Shown: positions 8,818-17,467, numbered from the stretch's first letter. The stretch: 23,488 bases of DNA from CAYLWW01 sp964387585 (GCA_964387585.1 CAYLWW010000013.1:1-23488); one strand, 5' to 3'. The notes: a model not told the origin generated them from the letters alone. A program made the numbers and translations.

Positions 8818-10566
8818 ATGAATAACAATCAAAGATTAATATTAGCTGTTGTTATATCAGCTCTAATTATATTTATTTGGCAATTATTATTTCCACAGCC
8901 GCATTCAGTTAATCTCCATACTAAGAATATAGTTAAAACTGAAGCTTTAAAAAGCAATACTGAAGAAAATAATCCAGTAGCCATTGCTGATAGAGGTGAA
9001 ATAATAGAGCTAGGTTATGATAAAAAACAAAGGGTTAAAATTGCTAATACTTATTTAAACGGTTCTATTAATTTAGTTGGAGCTGTTATAGATGATTTGA
9101 CCTTAACTAAGTACAAAGAAGGAATTAGCAGTAAAAGTGGTGATGTAGTACTTCTATCTCCTAAATATAGCGATAAAGTATACTTTATATCTTTTGGTTG
9201 GTTAGATAAAAAGAAAGAAATTGATCTACCTGACCAGGCTACTGTTTGGCAAGCTGATAAAGAGGAGCTAAAAGTCGGTGATGAAGTTGTTTTAAGGTGG
9301 CAAAATAAACAAGGTATTAAGTTTAGCATTATCTTAGGCATAGATGAGCATTATATGCTTAATGTCAAACAAATAGTAGAAAATAATGGATTAGATAATA
9401 TTCAACTTACTAGTTATGTTTCTTTAAATAGGTCAGTTCTTGATAATAAGGAGGATACTTTCATATTACATGAGGGTTTAGTAGGGTCAGTTGAAGGTAA
9501 GCTGCAGGAAGTTTCTTACAAAAATATAAAAGAAGATAAAAGTATAGAGTATAAGCAAAATCTGGATTGGCTAGGTTTTTCCGATAAATATTGGTTAGTA
9601 GCAATTAACCCCGATTCAACATTCAATCACTCTGATAAAGCAAGTGTATTTGCTTATAACTATAACAAGCAACAGCGCTTTCAAATAAACTTAACATATC
9701 CTAAATTTAATTTAGCTAGATCCGAAATAGCTGAAAATTCTACTAGATTATTCGTAGGCGCTAAGGAACTTGATATTCTAGAGAAATATAGCAAACAATA
9801 TAATATACAGTTATTTGATAGAGCTGTTGATTTTGGAATGCTATACTTCATAACTAAACCAATATTTATGTTGTTAACTTATTTTTATCGAATCATTGGT
9901 AATTTTGGTTTAGCAATATTATTACTAACAGTGGTTATAAAAGCTTTATTATTCCCTTTAGCTTATAAAAGTTTAAGCAGTATCAATAAGTTAAAAGAAT
10001 TGCAACCTCGTACTGCTAAGTTAAAAGAATTGCACAGCAATGATAGTATTGCATTACAAAAAGCAATGATGGAACTGTATAAAAAAGAAAAGGTTAATCC
10101 AGTTTCAGGATGCTTGCCAATCATACTACAAATGCCTGTATTTTTTGCTCTTTATAAAGTACTGTACGTCACCATAGAGATGAGGCATGCTCCATTCTTT
10201 GGGTGGATCAAAGATCTTTCTACTCCTGATCCTACTACAATGTTTAATTTATTTGGATTAATAAATTGGCAGCCTCCAGTTTTCTTGATGGTAGGAGTAT
10301 TGCCTATTTTAATGGGTATAACTATGTTTATACAGCAAAGCATTAATCCTCAACCTGCAGATCCTGTACAAGCTAAGGTAATGAAATTTTTGCCTTTAAT
10401 TTTTACCTTTATGTTATCTAACTTTCCCTCAGGTCTAACTTTATATTGGGCTTGGAGTAATATTTTATCGATCATTCAGCAATTATTAATGATGCGCTTA
10501 CAAAAGAAGAAAGTTCTAACTCATGATATAAAAAGCAATCTTAAGCTAAAAAAATTAAAGAGTTAA
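8818..10566 (+). CDS. yidC: Membrane protein insertase YidC
   Basis: YidC inserts and folds inner-membrane proteins, alone or with the Sec translocon. The 582-aa product has the Gram-negative layout: an N-terminal membrane helix (about 5-24, ILAVVISALIIFIWQLLF), a large periplasmic beta-rich domain (about 60-335), and the conserved insertase core from about 345. The core contains GNFGLAILLLTVVIKALLFP, a helical cytoplasmic hairpin (KLKELQPRTAKLKEL) and later helices with NPVSGCLPIILQMPVFFALY and FPSGLTLYWAWSN. The C-terminal tail is lysine-rich, as usual. holB starts 38 bp downstream, suggesting shared transcription. The first ATG is used; it directly precedes the membrane anchor. Confidence 0.97.
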   Translation: MNNNQRLILAVVISALIIFIWQLLFPQPHSVNLHTKNIVKTEALKSNTEENNPVAIADRGEIIELGYDKKQRVKIANTYLNGSINLVGAVIDDLTLTKYKEGISSKSGDVVLLSPKYSDKVYFISFGWLDKKKEIDLPDQATVWQADKEELKVGDEVVLRWQNKQGIKFSIILGIDEHYMLNVKQIVENNGLDNIQLTSYVSLNRSVLDNKEDTFILHEGLVGSVEGKLQEVSYKNIKEDKSIEYKQNLDWLGFSDKYWLVAINPDSTFNHSDKASVFAYNYNKQQRFQINLTYPKFNLARSEIAENSTRLFVGAKELDILEKYSKQYNIQLFDRAVDFGMLYFITKPIFMLLTYFYRIIGNFGLAILLLTVVIKALLFPLAYKSLSSINKLKELQPRTAKLKELHSNDSIALQKAMMELYKKEKVNPVSGCLPIILQMPVFFALYKVLYVTIEMRHAPFFGWIKDLSTPDPTTMFNLFGLINWQPPVFLMVGVLPILMGITMFIQQSINPQPADPVQAKVMKFLPLIFTFMLSNFPSGLTLYWAWSNILSIIQQLLMMRLQKKKVLTHDIKSNLKLKKLKS

Positions 10567-10604
10567 CCGTTTTTGTCTAATTTGTCTTGTGAATTCGTAA
10601 AGCT

Positions 10605-11690
10605 ATGAATGATGGCTTGAAATTAGGAAATCAACTAGTTAATCATCCTTTAAATAACTTAGGGCATATTTATGGCTTAAGTTATATTGCTAGTAAGTTT
10701 TTTAATGGATTAAAAGAAGGTCGGCTTCACCACGCTTGGTTGATAGCCGGTCCACAAAGTATGGGCAAATCTACTTTAGTTTATCGCTTAGCGCATTACT
10801 TACTTATCAATAAATCGTTAGGTCAAAATTTACATCTCGACCCTAATCATTTAGCTAAGATAATATGCAGCAATTGTTACTATAATGAATTTGAACATTT
10901 AGCTACGCATAAACAATATATGAAATTACAGCACCCTGATGTTATGGTGGTGAGTAAAGACTATGAGATAAATTCTTTAATTAAAACTAAGCCAAGCCGT
11001 ATTATTACTTTGGAAGAAGTAAATGCTTTAAAAAATTTTTTGTTTTTAACTAAAGCTTCTAGTAGTTGGAAAGTAGTAATTATAGATGGTATCGAATCAA
11101 TGAACTATAGCGCTTCTAACGCTTTATTAAAAATGCTCGAAGAGCCTCAAAACAATACTATTATCTTTTTATTAACTTATAAAATACATACGGTTTTACC
11201 TACTATTTATTCTCGTTCTTATGTTGTTAAATCATTACCTCTTAAATATGAAGATTTTGAGCTAGCTGTAGTTCAACAATTAAAGGTTCATGAAAAAAAA
11301 ATTAACGAAAATAGATTGATTGAAGTTTTTCATTCTACTGATGCTAATATAGCTTTGAGTTTATATTTGTTAGAAAAAGAAAAGATTGAATTATTAGATA
11401 AAATTAAACTTTTGCTTTTAGGTCAATGTTCGGTTGCTGATTTACAAGAGTTATGTAATTTTGCTTTGTCAGATAATGATAAAGGCTTTGATTTACTTAG
11501 CAATTTTATCATTGAATTTGCTTTTAATAAAATATCGCTAATATTGAGTGAGGCCTCTATTAGTTATGAGATTATGGATCATATTGAAAAATTAGAAGGC
11601 ATAATCTATCTCCTAAATAGCGCTTCGTCTTCCCATTTAGATAAATCACATGTCATTACTTCTTTATATGGAAGGCTTTATCAGTTTTAA
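10605..11690 (+). CDS. holB: DNA polymerase III subunit delta' (clamp loader)
   Basis: HolB is a subunit of the clamp-loader complex that places the beta clamp on DNA. The 361-aa product is an AAA+ protein. It begins with the typical HHAWLIAGP leading into a P-loop, GPQSMGKST (49-57). SASNALLKMLEEP (about 169-181) follows, and then the sensor-1 region ending TIYSRS. The zinc-binding module is reduced; only one CxxC-like pair (CSNC, 88-91) is obvious. The C-terminal third is divergent and helical, as expected. The gene sits 38 bp after yidC and 39 bp before the NAMPT gene. DnaX is an alternative AAA+ relative, but length and the DGIESMNYSASNALLK block fit delta'. Confidence 0.88.
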   Translation: MNDGLKLGNQLVNHPLNNLGHIYGLSYIASKFFNGLKEGRLHHAWLIAGPQSMGKSTLVYRLAHYLLINKSLGQNLHLDPNHLAKIICSNCYYNEFEHLATHKQYMKLQHPDVMVVSKDYEINSLIKTKPSRIITLEEVNALKNFLFLTKASSSWKVVIIDGIESMNYSASNALLKMLEEPQNNTIIFLLTYKIHTVLPTIYSRSYVVKSLPLKYEDFELAVVQQLKVHEKKINENRLIEVFHSTDANIALSLYLLEKEKIELLDKIKLLLLGQCSVADLQELCNFALSDNDKGFDLLSNFIIEFAFNKISLILSEASISYEIMDHIEKLEGIIYLLNSASSSHLDKSHVITSLYGRLYQF

Positions 11691-11729
11691 ACTTTAAAGT
11701 TTTTTTATTAACATTCATCGTGATATACA

Positions 11730-13217
11730 ATGTACATTAATCCATTAACAGCTATAGACTTTTATAAATCTGATCATCGTAGACAATACCCAGCAGGTAC
11801 TACTGAACTATATAGTAATTTCACTGCTCGCAGTAGTCATCTAGCCAATATTCCTAAGGAATATTATGAAAATAAAGTAGTCTTTTTTGGTTTACAGTAT
11901 TTTATTAAAGATTTTTTAATTGATATTTGGAATAATAATTTCTTTAAAAAAAGCAAAAGTGAAGTATTAAAAAGCTATAAAAGAAGAATGGATTATGCCC
12001 TTGGCAAAGACACTATTGAATTAACTCATATTTCTGCTTTACATGACTTGGGTTATCTGCCTCTAAAAATCAAAGCATTACCTGAAGGAATGCGAGTTCC
12101 TATAGGAGTTCCATTATTAACTGTAGTAAATACTCATCCAGATTTTTTTTGGCTGACAAATTATATTGAAACTGCTCTATCTTGTTATCTATGGAAACCT
12201 ATTACGTGCGCTACGATTGCATTTGCATATAAAAAATTGTTAAGTAATTTTGCCACTTTAACTGGTACCTCAACTAATTTTATTGATTTTCAAGCTCATG
12301 ATTTTTCTTTTAGAGGAATGTCTGGCTTGCATGATGGAGCAGTCAGTGGAGCAGCACATCTTACTTCTTTTGTTGGAACTGATTCAGTGCATGCTATTGA
12401 TTTCATCGAAGAATATTATAATGCTGATGTAACCAAAGAATTGATTGGATGTTCAGTACCAGCTACTGAACATTCAGTTATGTGTATGAATATGAAAGAT
12501 AATGAGTTTAAAACTTTTCATTATTTAATGACCGAATTATACCCAACTGGAATTGTTTCTATTGTTTCTGATACTTGGGATCTATGGAAAGTTATAAATG
12601 AATATATAGTTGCGCTAAAGGATACTATATTAAAACGAAATGGTAAATTAATGATTAGACCTGATAGTGGGGATCAGGTTAAAATCATTGCAGGGGATAA
12701 AAATGCCGCTATTGATTCTACTGAATATAAGGGAATAGTAGAATATTTATGGGAAATATTTGGCGGCACAATAACTAGCACAGGTTATAAACTTCTTGAT
12801 CAACATATTGGAGTAATTTATGGCGACTCTATCACTTTAGACATAGCAGAAAAAGTGTTAATAGAGCTGGAGGCTAAAGGTTTTGCTTCTGGAAATATTG
12901 TATTTGGAATAGGATCTCATACCTATCAGCAAATTAATAGAGATGATTTTGGCTTAGCAATGAAAGCTACAAGTGGTGTTGTAAACAATGAAAGAAGAAG
13001 TATTTTTAAATCACCAGTTACCGGACCTGATTTTAAAAAATCAGCTAAAGGATTACTTAGGGTGGAAAAAAATGGTGATTCTTTAATATTATATGATGAA
13101 CAAAGTGAGAAGCAAGAAGCTCAAGGCATGCTACAATGCATATTCCTTAATGGAGAAATCAAAAATATAATTTCTTTCTCAGAAATCAGAAGTAAGATAG
13201 CGGATACATTATTATAG
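11730..13217 (+). CDS. nadV: Nicotinamide phosphoribosyltransferase (NAMPT)
   Basis: This enzyme joins nicotinamide to PRPP to give NMN, the first step of the two-step NAD salvage route. The 495-aa product matches the NAMPT family along its full length. Residues aligning with the known human active site are visible: Phe192 and Arg195 in HDFSFRG, Asp218 in GTDS, His248 (the autophosphorylated histidine) in VPATEHS, and Arg310/Asp312 in RPDSGD. The C-terminal GSHTYQQINRDDFGLAMKAT block is also typical. It starts 39 bp after holB and probably shares its transcript. An NMN adenylyltransferase is needed to finish NAD and is not in this window. Nicotinate phosphoribosyltransferase is a distant relative but lacks this motif set and length. 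Confidence 0.96.
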   Translation: MYINPLTAIDFYKSDHRRQYPAGTTELYSNFTARSSHLANIPKEYYENKVVFFGLQYFIKDFLIDIWNNNFFKKSKSEVLKSYKRRMDYALGKDTIELTHISALHDLGYLPLKIKALPEGMRVPIGVPLLTVVNTHPDFFWLTNYIETALSCYLWKPITCATIAFAYKKLLSNFATLTGTSTNFIDFQAHDFSFRGMSGLHDGAVSGAAHLTSFVGTDSVHAIDFIEEYYNADVTKELIGCSVPATEHSVMCMNMKDNEFKTFHYLMTELYPTGIVSIVSDTWDLWKVINEYIVALKDTILKRNGKLMIRPDSGDQVKIIAGDKNAAIDSTEYKGIVEYLWEIFGGTITSTGYKLLDQHIGVIYGDSITLDIAEKVLIELEAKGFASGNIVFGIGSHTYQQINRDDFGLAMKATSGVVNNERRSIFKSPVTGPDFKKSAKGLLRVEKNGDSLILYDEQSEKQEAQGMLQCIFLNGEIKNIISFSEIRSKIADTLL

Positions 13218-13342
13218 ATTCATCAAAAAACTAATATAGCTAAAGTGTTGTAAAAAGGCAGTAACTTTGGAAGTAATAAGTCATTAAAGAAAAATAAAAA
13301 TAATTACCTATCCAATACAATTTCGAAAGAAAATAATGAAGC

Positions 13343-13369
13343 TATAGCATACAACATATAGTTAGTGAT
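13343..13369 (+). repeat. Left terminal inverted repeat of the IS630 element
   Basis: This 27-bp repeat pairs with the reverse complement of 13954-13980 at 25 of 27 positions. The inner part AACATATAGTTAGTGAT is identical in both ends. Confidence 0.82.
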
Positions 13370-13404
13370 ATTAGAAGATATTTGTTGCTTAAAAAGATAT
13401 AAGA

Positions 13405-13974
13405 ATGCCATATCCATATTCATATGATTTAAGAATAAAAGTGATACATTATATAGGTCAGGAAAGAGAATAGAAGAAGCAAGTAAAGTATTTAATATTA
13501 GTAGGAAAGTAATTTTTGATTAGAAATTGCTCAAGAAAAACACAGAGAGATGTAAAGGCAAAGACTGGTTATCAAAAAGTCCCAGATAAGAAGATCAAAG
13601 ATATAGATGAATTTAAAAAATTCTTAGAAGCAAATTGTGATAAAGCAGGTAATTGCAATAAAGATGTTTTTGAAGCTTACTTAGATAATATGTTGACTAA
13701 AGAAAAGAATTAAAACCAAGACAAACTGTTATTATGGATAATATTAACTTTCACAAAAATTCTACTTTCACAAAAATTCTAAAGTAAAAGAATTGATAGA
13801 GTCTGTTGGCTGCAACATTTTATTTTTACCAACTTATTCGCTCCTGATTTAAATCCAATATAGCATTATTGGTTTAAGATAAAAAACGAGATAAGGAAAA
13901 CCGTAAATGATTTTGAGATATTTTTTGATGCTGTTTACTTTACATTGCAAAAAATCACTAACTATATGTTATAG
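13405..13974 (+). pseudogene. IS630-family transposase, frameshifted and internally deleted
   Basis: Translation pieces in different frames line up with one IS630 transposase. The N-terminus reads MPYPYSYDLRIKVIHYIGQ, then after a frameshift RIEEASKVFNISRKVIFD, then a stop and another shift. The next block is VKAKTGYQK...KIKDIDEFKKFLE. After a deletion of the part carrying the first catalytic Asp comes CNKDVFEAYLDNML, then KPRQTVIMDN (second Asp region), and finally the LPTYS-PDLNP-IEHYWF block with the catalytic Glu. A 17-bp tandem duplication at 13747-13780 disrupts the frame further. The open stretch of 65 codons at 13516-13713 is only a fragment of this relic, not a separate gene. Confidence 0.85.
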
Positions 13975-13980
13975 GCTATA
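13954..13980 (-). repeat. Right terminal inverted repeat of the IS630 element
   Basis: This is the partner of 13343-13369 with two mismatches. The same sequence, more diverged, closes the other IS630 remnant at about 332-358. Confidence 0.82.
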
Positions 13981-14183
13981 CATGCCTTATTGTTATAATG
14001 TAAAAATATTTAAAATTCGTTACATGTGATTAATGATACATTATCATTATTGTTAACATTTCACTCAATCCCATCTTACTATGCCTATCTCTAATCATAT
14101 TACCTGAAGGCAGTATTGTATTTTTCGTACAACTTACAAAAATCATCTATTATACAAAATAATTTTGTGATATCTTTCTTCAT
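13981..14183 (-). pseudogene. IS982-family transposase, N-terminal fragment
   Basis: Read on the minus strand from an ATG at 14183, the sequence gives MKKDITKLFCIIDDFCKLYE, the typical start of IS982-type transposases. After a one-base frameshift near 14106 it continues as LPSGNMIRDRHSKMGLSEM, then LTIMIMYH, a stop where leucine is expected, and SHVTNFKYFY. The LSEhLTIhhhYHLSH motif, with h for hydrophobic, is characteristic of the family. The fragment stops exactly where the right repeat of the neighbouring IS630 element begins, so IS630 insertion probably cut it. A plus-strand open frame of 98 codons at 14116-14412 is its antisense shadow. Confidence 0.75.
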
Positions 14184-14265
14184 GTTGAGTTATTTATTTG
14201 TTCTTTATAGAACTCTTTTTAACTCAACATCATACTCTACACAATTCTTCCTTAGATATAATTTC

Positions 14266-14286
14266 CTTTCTTATCCCGAACTGGGG
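14266..14286 (-). repeat. Probable 5' terminal end of the IS982 element
   Basis: On the minus strand the sequence CCCCAGTTCGGGATAAGAAA stands about 85 bp before the transposase start. Its core, TATCCCGAACTG on the plus strand, recurs at 117-128 beside the other IS630 remnant. Position and recurrence suggest an IS982-type terminal repeat; the opposite end is not visible. Confidence 0.5.
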
Positions 14287-14702
14287 AAAATAGATCATGT
14301 CTTTCTTAGTTTCATCATTCTTAATATTGCTAAATTGTATAAATTATTTATTAACGGAGCCATAAATACCCCTATTGCAGAAGAAGATTATTGCCCTAAA
14401 AAAAAGTCATAGACGTAATGAGAAATTGAAGGGATTAGAAGCTAAATTACTATAGAGTTTATAGAGTTGTTTTTACAATACGATATAAATCGAGTATATG
14501 TGTGTTTTTGATGTTTTTTAAAAAAACAGTGTTTTTATTGAAGTCATTTTCTAAATTAATAGACTTTTTTGCTAAAGTTAGTTGCTGCTCTTTGCAATTC
14601 ATGTTATTGCTTGCTCAATAGATGAATTTACTAGGCATCTAAAAATAAAATCGCTAAAAAGCTAGCTATATATGGTAAAATTTAAATTTAAATAGCAAAA
14701 AC
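14287..14702. other. Gene-poor AT-rich gap upstream of the 342-aa unknown gene
   Basis: No gene is recognised. A 9-bp unit TATAGAGTT is repeated twice in tandem at 14451-14468, and short A/T runs occur near 14515-14530. Short open frames on both strands at about 14287-14455 may be decayed coding sequence but match nothing I know. The promoter of the following gene should lie in the last 100 bp, where TAAAAT-like boxes exist without a convincing partner. Confidence 0.3.
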
Positions 14703-15731
14703 ATGTCTGATCAAAAAAAAACTAGCGCTCTCTTAGAGCAATATTATTCAATATTAACAGCAATAGAAACAAATAAAGTTACTATTGATACAACATTATT
14801 AGAAATAGAGCTTGAATTAGTAATGCAAAATAAATTTCATCTAATCTCTGAAATGGATAAATATGATCAAATAATGCTTAATCAATTTTATCAAATGTCT
14901 GAAGCAGATGAGCTTGCTGTAGCAGATGAGCTTGCTGTAGATCTTGACCCCAATATAGAAAAAGTGACAAATATTTTGCTATCAGAACTGGAAATAAACG
15001 CTGATAATATGGCTAATAGTGAGGAAATATATAATCAATATAAGAAGCAAAAGCTAACGAACGATGCAAAAGAATATGACTTAAGCAAAAAGCTTAGTAA
15101 TGCTAAAACATGTGAGGCAGCATATACAGTGAGTAAGTTCATTGATCGATTAGATGACGTAGGCTATATGATAAATGAGTGTTTTAGGCAAAATACAGGG
15201 CATAATATGAGTGATTATATAAACATCGATCCATCATTGACTTACAGTATAAAAACTTCTTTAGCCCTTTTATCTGGTGCAACTACAGGATTTTTATGTA
15301 AAAACCCACTTCAAGCTGTTGATGCTGCTTTAAAAACTGGGGTACCATATATAAAAAATTATGTAGATGATAATGTTTATATAGATCTAGGAATCAAAGC
15401 GTTAGTAACTGCTTTACCATTATTTATGAGCGCTAATCCTTATATCGCTGGAGCTTATCTATTCGCTCAAGCTGCATCCGCTGGAGCTGATTATCTGTTA
15501 GGGGGTGAAAACTATATAAGCGAGAGTATTGAAGCTGCTAGCTATATAGCTGAAACAGTTGTGGGTTTAACCACTGGTAATGCTATAACAAAAGGATTAA
15601 CGATTATAAGCCTAACTGCTGATTTTGATAAGGGATATATAAGTGGTAAGTTTAACGATATATATAGTAACTTCCTTAATACAGAAATTGATCTAAATTC
15701 CACTGATATTTTATATACGGCAGATTTATAA
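14703..15731 (+). CDS. Unknown protein, member of a two-copy family in this window
   Basis: I do not recognise this 342-aa protein. The N-terminal half (1-135) is polar, acidic and predicted helical, with no signal peptide. Residues 67-79 contain a tandem ADELAV repeat encoded by an exact 18-bp duplication. The C-terminal half has hydrophobic, Gly/Ala/Ser-rich stretches at about 184-200, 230-266 and 279-304 that could be membrane helices or a buried helical bundle. It resembles the 327-aa protein at 21911-22894. AYTVSKFIDRLDDVGYM (140-156) matches SYTAMKFIERTNDISYL there, and YIAETVVGLTTGN (281-293) matches YVSETAFTIYTGN. It stands alone, between insertion-sequence debris and the convergent nuoF. 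A secreted or membrane-inserting effector is a guess; no enzymatic motif is visible. Confidence 0.8.
   Translation: MSDQKKTSALLEQYYSILTAIETNKVTIDTTLLEIELELVMQNKFHLISEMDKYDQIMLNQFYQMSEADELAVADELAVDLDPNIEKVTNILLSELEINADNMANSEEIYNQYKKQKLTNDAKEYDLSKKLSNAKTCEAAYTVSKFIDRLDDVGYMINECFRQNTGHNMSDYINIDPSLTYSIKTSLALLSGATTGFLCKNPLQAVDAALKTGVPYIKNYVDDNVYIDLGIKALVTALPLFMSANPYIAGAYLFAQAASAGADYLLGGENYISESIEAASYIAETVVGLTTGNAITKGLTIISLTADFDKGYISGKFNDIYSNFLNTEIDLNSTDILYTADL
14903..14940 (+). repeat. In-frame 18-bp tandem duplication
   Basis: AGCAGATGAGCTTGCTGT occurs twice in direct succession, followed by the first two bases of a third unit. It keeps the reading frame and adds six residues to the acidic N-terminal region. 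The copies are identical, which suggests a recent slippage event. Confidence 0.9.
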
Positions 15732-15954
15732 CAGTTAACTAAAGTACAGCTAAAGCATTTCAACTAGGTAATATCACACCTTGCCTACTCATATATTAAT
15801 TGAATTTCTCTCTTAATTTCTAAATTGGAATGCTCTAGTTGTATATCTATAATAAATACTTGGTGCATTACTGGTAACTAATATACGATTTTTATACAAT
15901 TAGCTCCATAGTGCCCTTATAACTATTCATTCCAATCTAAATCAGATAAAGAGA

Positions 15955-17235
15955 TTATAAAAATTTATTGGTTTTATTGATACGATCTTCAACTTCTTTA
16001 CGAAAATGTCTAATCAAACCTTGTATAGGCCAAGCTGCTGCATCTCCTAATGCGCATATTGTATGCCCTTCAATTTGTTTCGTTATTTCAAGTAAAGAAT
16101 CTATCTCTTTTATTTCAGCATTACCCTGAACCATTCTTGACATAATTCTGTACATCCAGCCAGTACCTTCACGGCATGGAGTGCATTGCCCACAGGATTC
16201 ATGCATATAGAAATGTGATAACCTAGCTATAGCATCTATAATATCTGTCGACTTATCCATCACTATAACTCCAGCTGTGCCTAAAGCAGTTTGAGCAGCC
16301 CTTAAACTATCAAAATCCATTAACACTTCATCACATATATCTTTAGGTATTAGCGGTACTGAAGAACCACCTGGAATAACGGCCAGTAAATTATCCCATC
16401 CCCCTCTAACACCTCCGGCATGTTTTTCTATGAGTTCGCGTAAAGGAATTGACATGGCCTCTTCTACATTACACGGCTTATTAACATGCCCGGAGATGCA
16501 GAATACTTTAGTTCCAGCATTGTTTGGTTTCCCTATGCTAGCAAACCAATTAGAGCCACGTCGCATTATAGTTGGTATTACAGCAATAGTTTCAACGTTA
16601 TTAACTACAGTTGGGTAACCATACAACCCTACTACCGCCGGGAAAGCTGGTGGTTTTAACCTTGGCATCCCCTTCCTTCCTTCTAAACTATTAAGTAATG
16701 CCGTTTCTTCACCGCATATATAAGCTCCAGCTCCACGATGTATAGATATATCAAATTTATAACCTGAACCACATGCATTATCGCCAATGAGACCATTTTC
16801 ATAAGCTTCATTTATAGCTTGCTGTAAAACAACTGCTTCAGAATAATATTCGCCTCTTATATATATATAAGCCTGGTGAGCATGTATAGCAAATGCTGAT
16901 ATCAATGCGCCTTCTATAACTTTATGAGGCTCATAACGAATTATATCGCGATCCTTACATGTTCCTGGTTCGCTTTCATCAGCATTAATTACTAAATAAG
17001 AAGGTTTATTTAAATCAGGAGATTTAGGCATAAATGACCATTTAACACCCGTTGAAAATCCAGCGCCACCTCTTCCCCGCAAACCAGATTTTTTCACCTC
17101 CTCTATCAAGTAATCAGAAGAATTAGATAAAATACTTTTGGTATTATCCCAGTCTCCTCTATTTTTTGCATCTGTTAGGCTTATTCCCAATTGTCCATTT
17201 AAATTGGTAAATATATGATCGTGCTTTTTAAGCAT
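15955..17235 (-). CDS. nuoF: NADH-quinone oxidoreductase subunit F (complex I, NADH-binding)
   Basis: NuoF holds FMN and the N3 iron-sulfur cluster and takes electrons from NADH in the peripheral arm of complex I. The 426-aa product has normal length. The nucleotide-binding region includes GLRGRGGAGFSTGVKW (51-66) and INADESEPGTCKDRD (84-98), and GAGAYICGEETAL lies at about 168-180. The 4Fe-4S ligands are Cys348, Cys351 and Cys354 (SCGQCTPCREG) with Cys394 (HTICALGD). It is not flanked by other nuo genes here; it stands alone, convergent with the unknown 342-aa gene and divergent from the PBP1A gene, so the complex I genes are split in this genome. No clear terminator is seen in the 223 bp after its stop. 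Confidence 0.97.
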   Translation of the reverse strand: MLKKHDHIFTNLNGQLGISLTDAKNRGDWDNTKSILSNSSDYLIEEVKKSGLRGRGGAGFSTGVKWSFMPKSPDLNKPSYLVINADESEPGTCKDRDIIRYEPHKVIEGALISAFAIHAHQAYIYIRGEYYSEAVVLQQAINEAYENGLIGDNACGSGYKFDISIHRGAGAYICGEETALLNSLEGRKGMPRLKPPAFPAVVGLYGYPTVVNNVETIAVIPTIMRRGSNWFASIGKPNNAGTKVFCISGHVNKPCNVEEAMSIPLRELIEKHAGGVRGGWDNLLAVIPGGSSVPLIPKDICDEVLMDFDSLRAAQTALGTAGVIVMDKSTDIIDAIARLSHFYMHESCGQCTPCREGTGWMYRIMSRMVQGNAEIKEIDSLLEITKQIEGHTICALGDAAAWPIQGLIRHFRKEVEDRINKTNKFL

Positions 17236-17467
17236 ATAAAATTAATTAACTATTGTTAGTTATGCTGTAGTATATTACTAAAAGAAATAAAGTTGTTAAT
17301 AATTATTTAAAATTTTTATTTAATATTATCTATTGAATTTAGCTATAGGCATTTACTGCTTAACAAAATGCTATTAAAAAAATCATTAAAAAAAGATAAT
17401 CAATACTACTTTATTAAAATATTAGCTATTAAGTATAGCACTTTTTAGTTTTTTATCTAGCTATGAC

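Larger units (their letters stand above)
13343..13980 (+). mobile_element. Internally deleted IS630-family element with intact ends
   Basis: The element spans 638 bp between two 27-bp terminal inverted repeats that differ at two positions. Both ends begin with TATAGC and are flanked or started by TA, as expected for IS630 elements, which duplicate a TA target. A full IS630 is usually about 1.0-1.2 kb, so the middle is missing. The transposase within it is a pseudogene; its stop codon falls inside the right repeat. Intact ends with a broken transposase give it the form of a non-autonomous derivative. Confidence 0.8.

Noticed and set aside
13516..13713. Open frame of 65 codons as a separate small gene
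   Set aside because: Its sequence is the middle DNA-binding part of the IS630 transposase joined to a later part by deletion; the flanking frames supply the rest of the same relic.
14116..14412. Plus-strand open frame of 98 codons, rich in Phe and Leu
   Set aside because: It lies antisense to the IS982 transposase fragment and its presumed terminal repeat. The minus strand gives recognisable transposase motifs, the plus strand none.
15542..15763. Minus-strand open frame of 73 codons
   Set aside because: Almost entirely antisense to the end of the 342-aa gene, which shows paralogue conservation on the plus strand.
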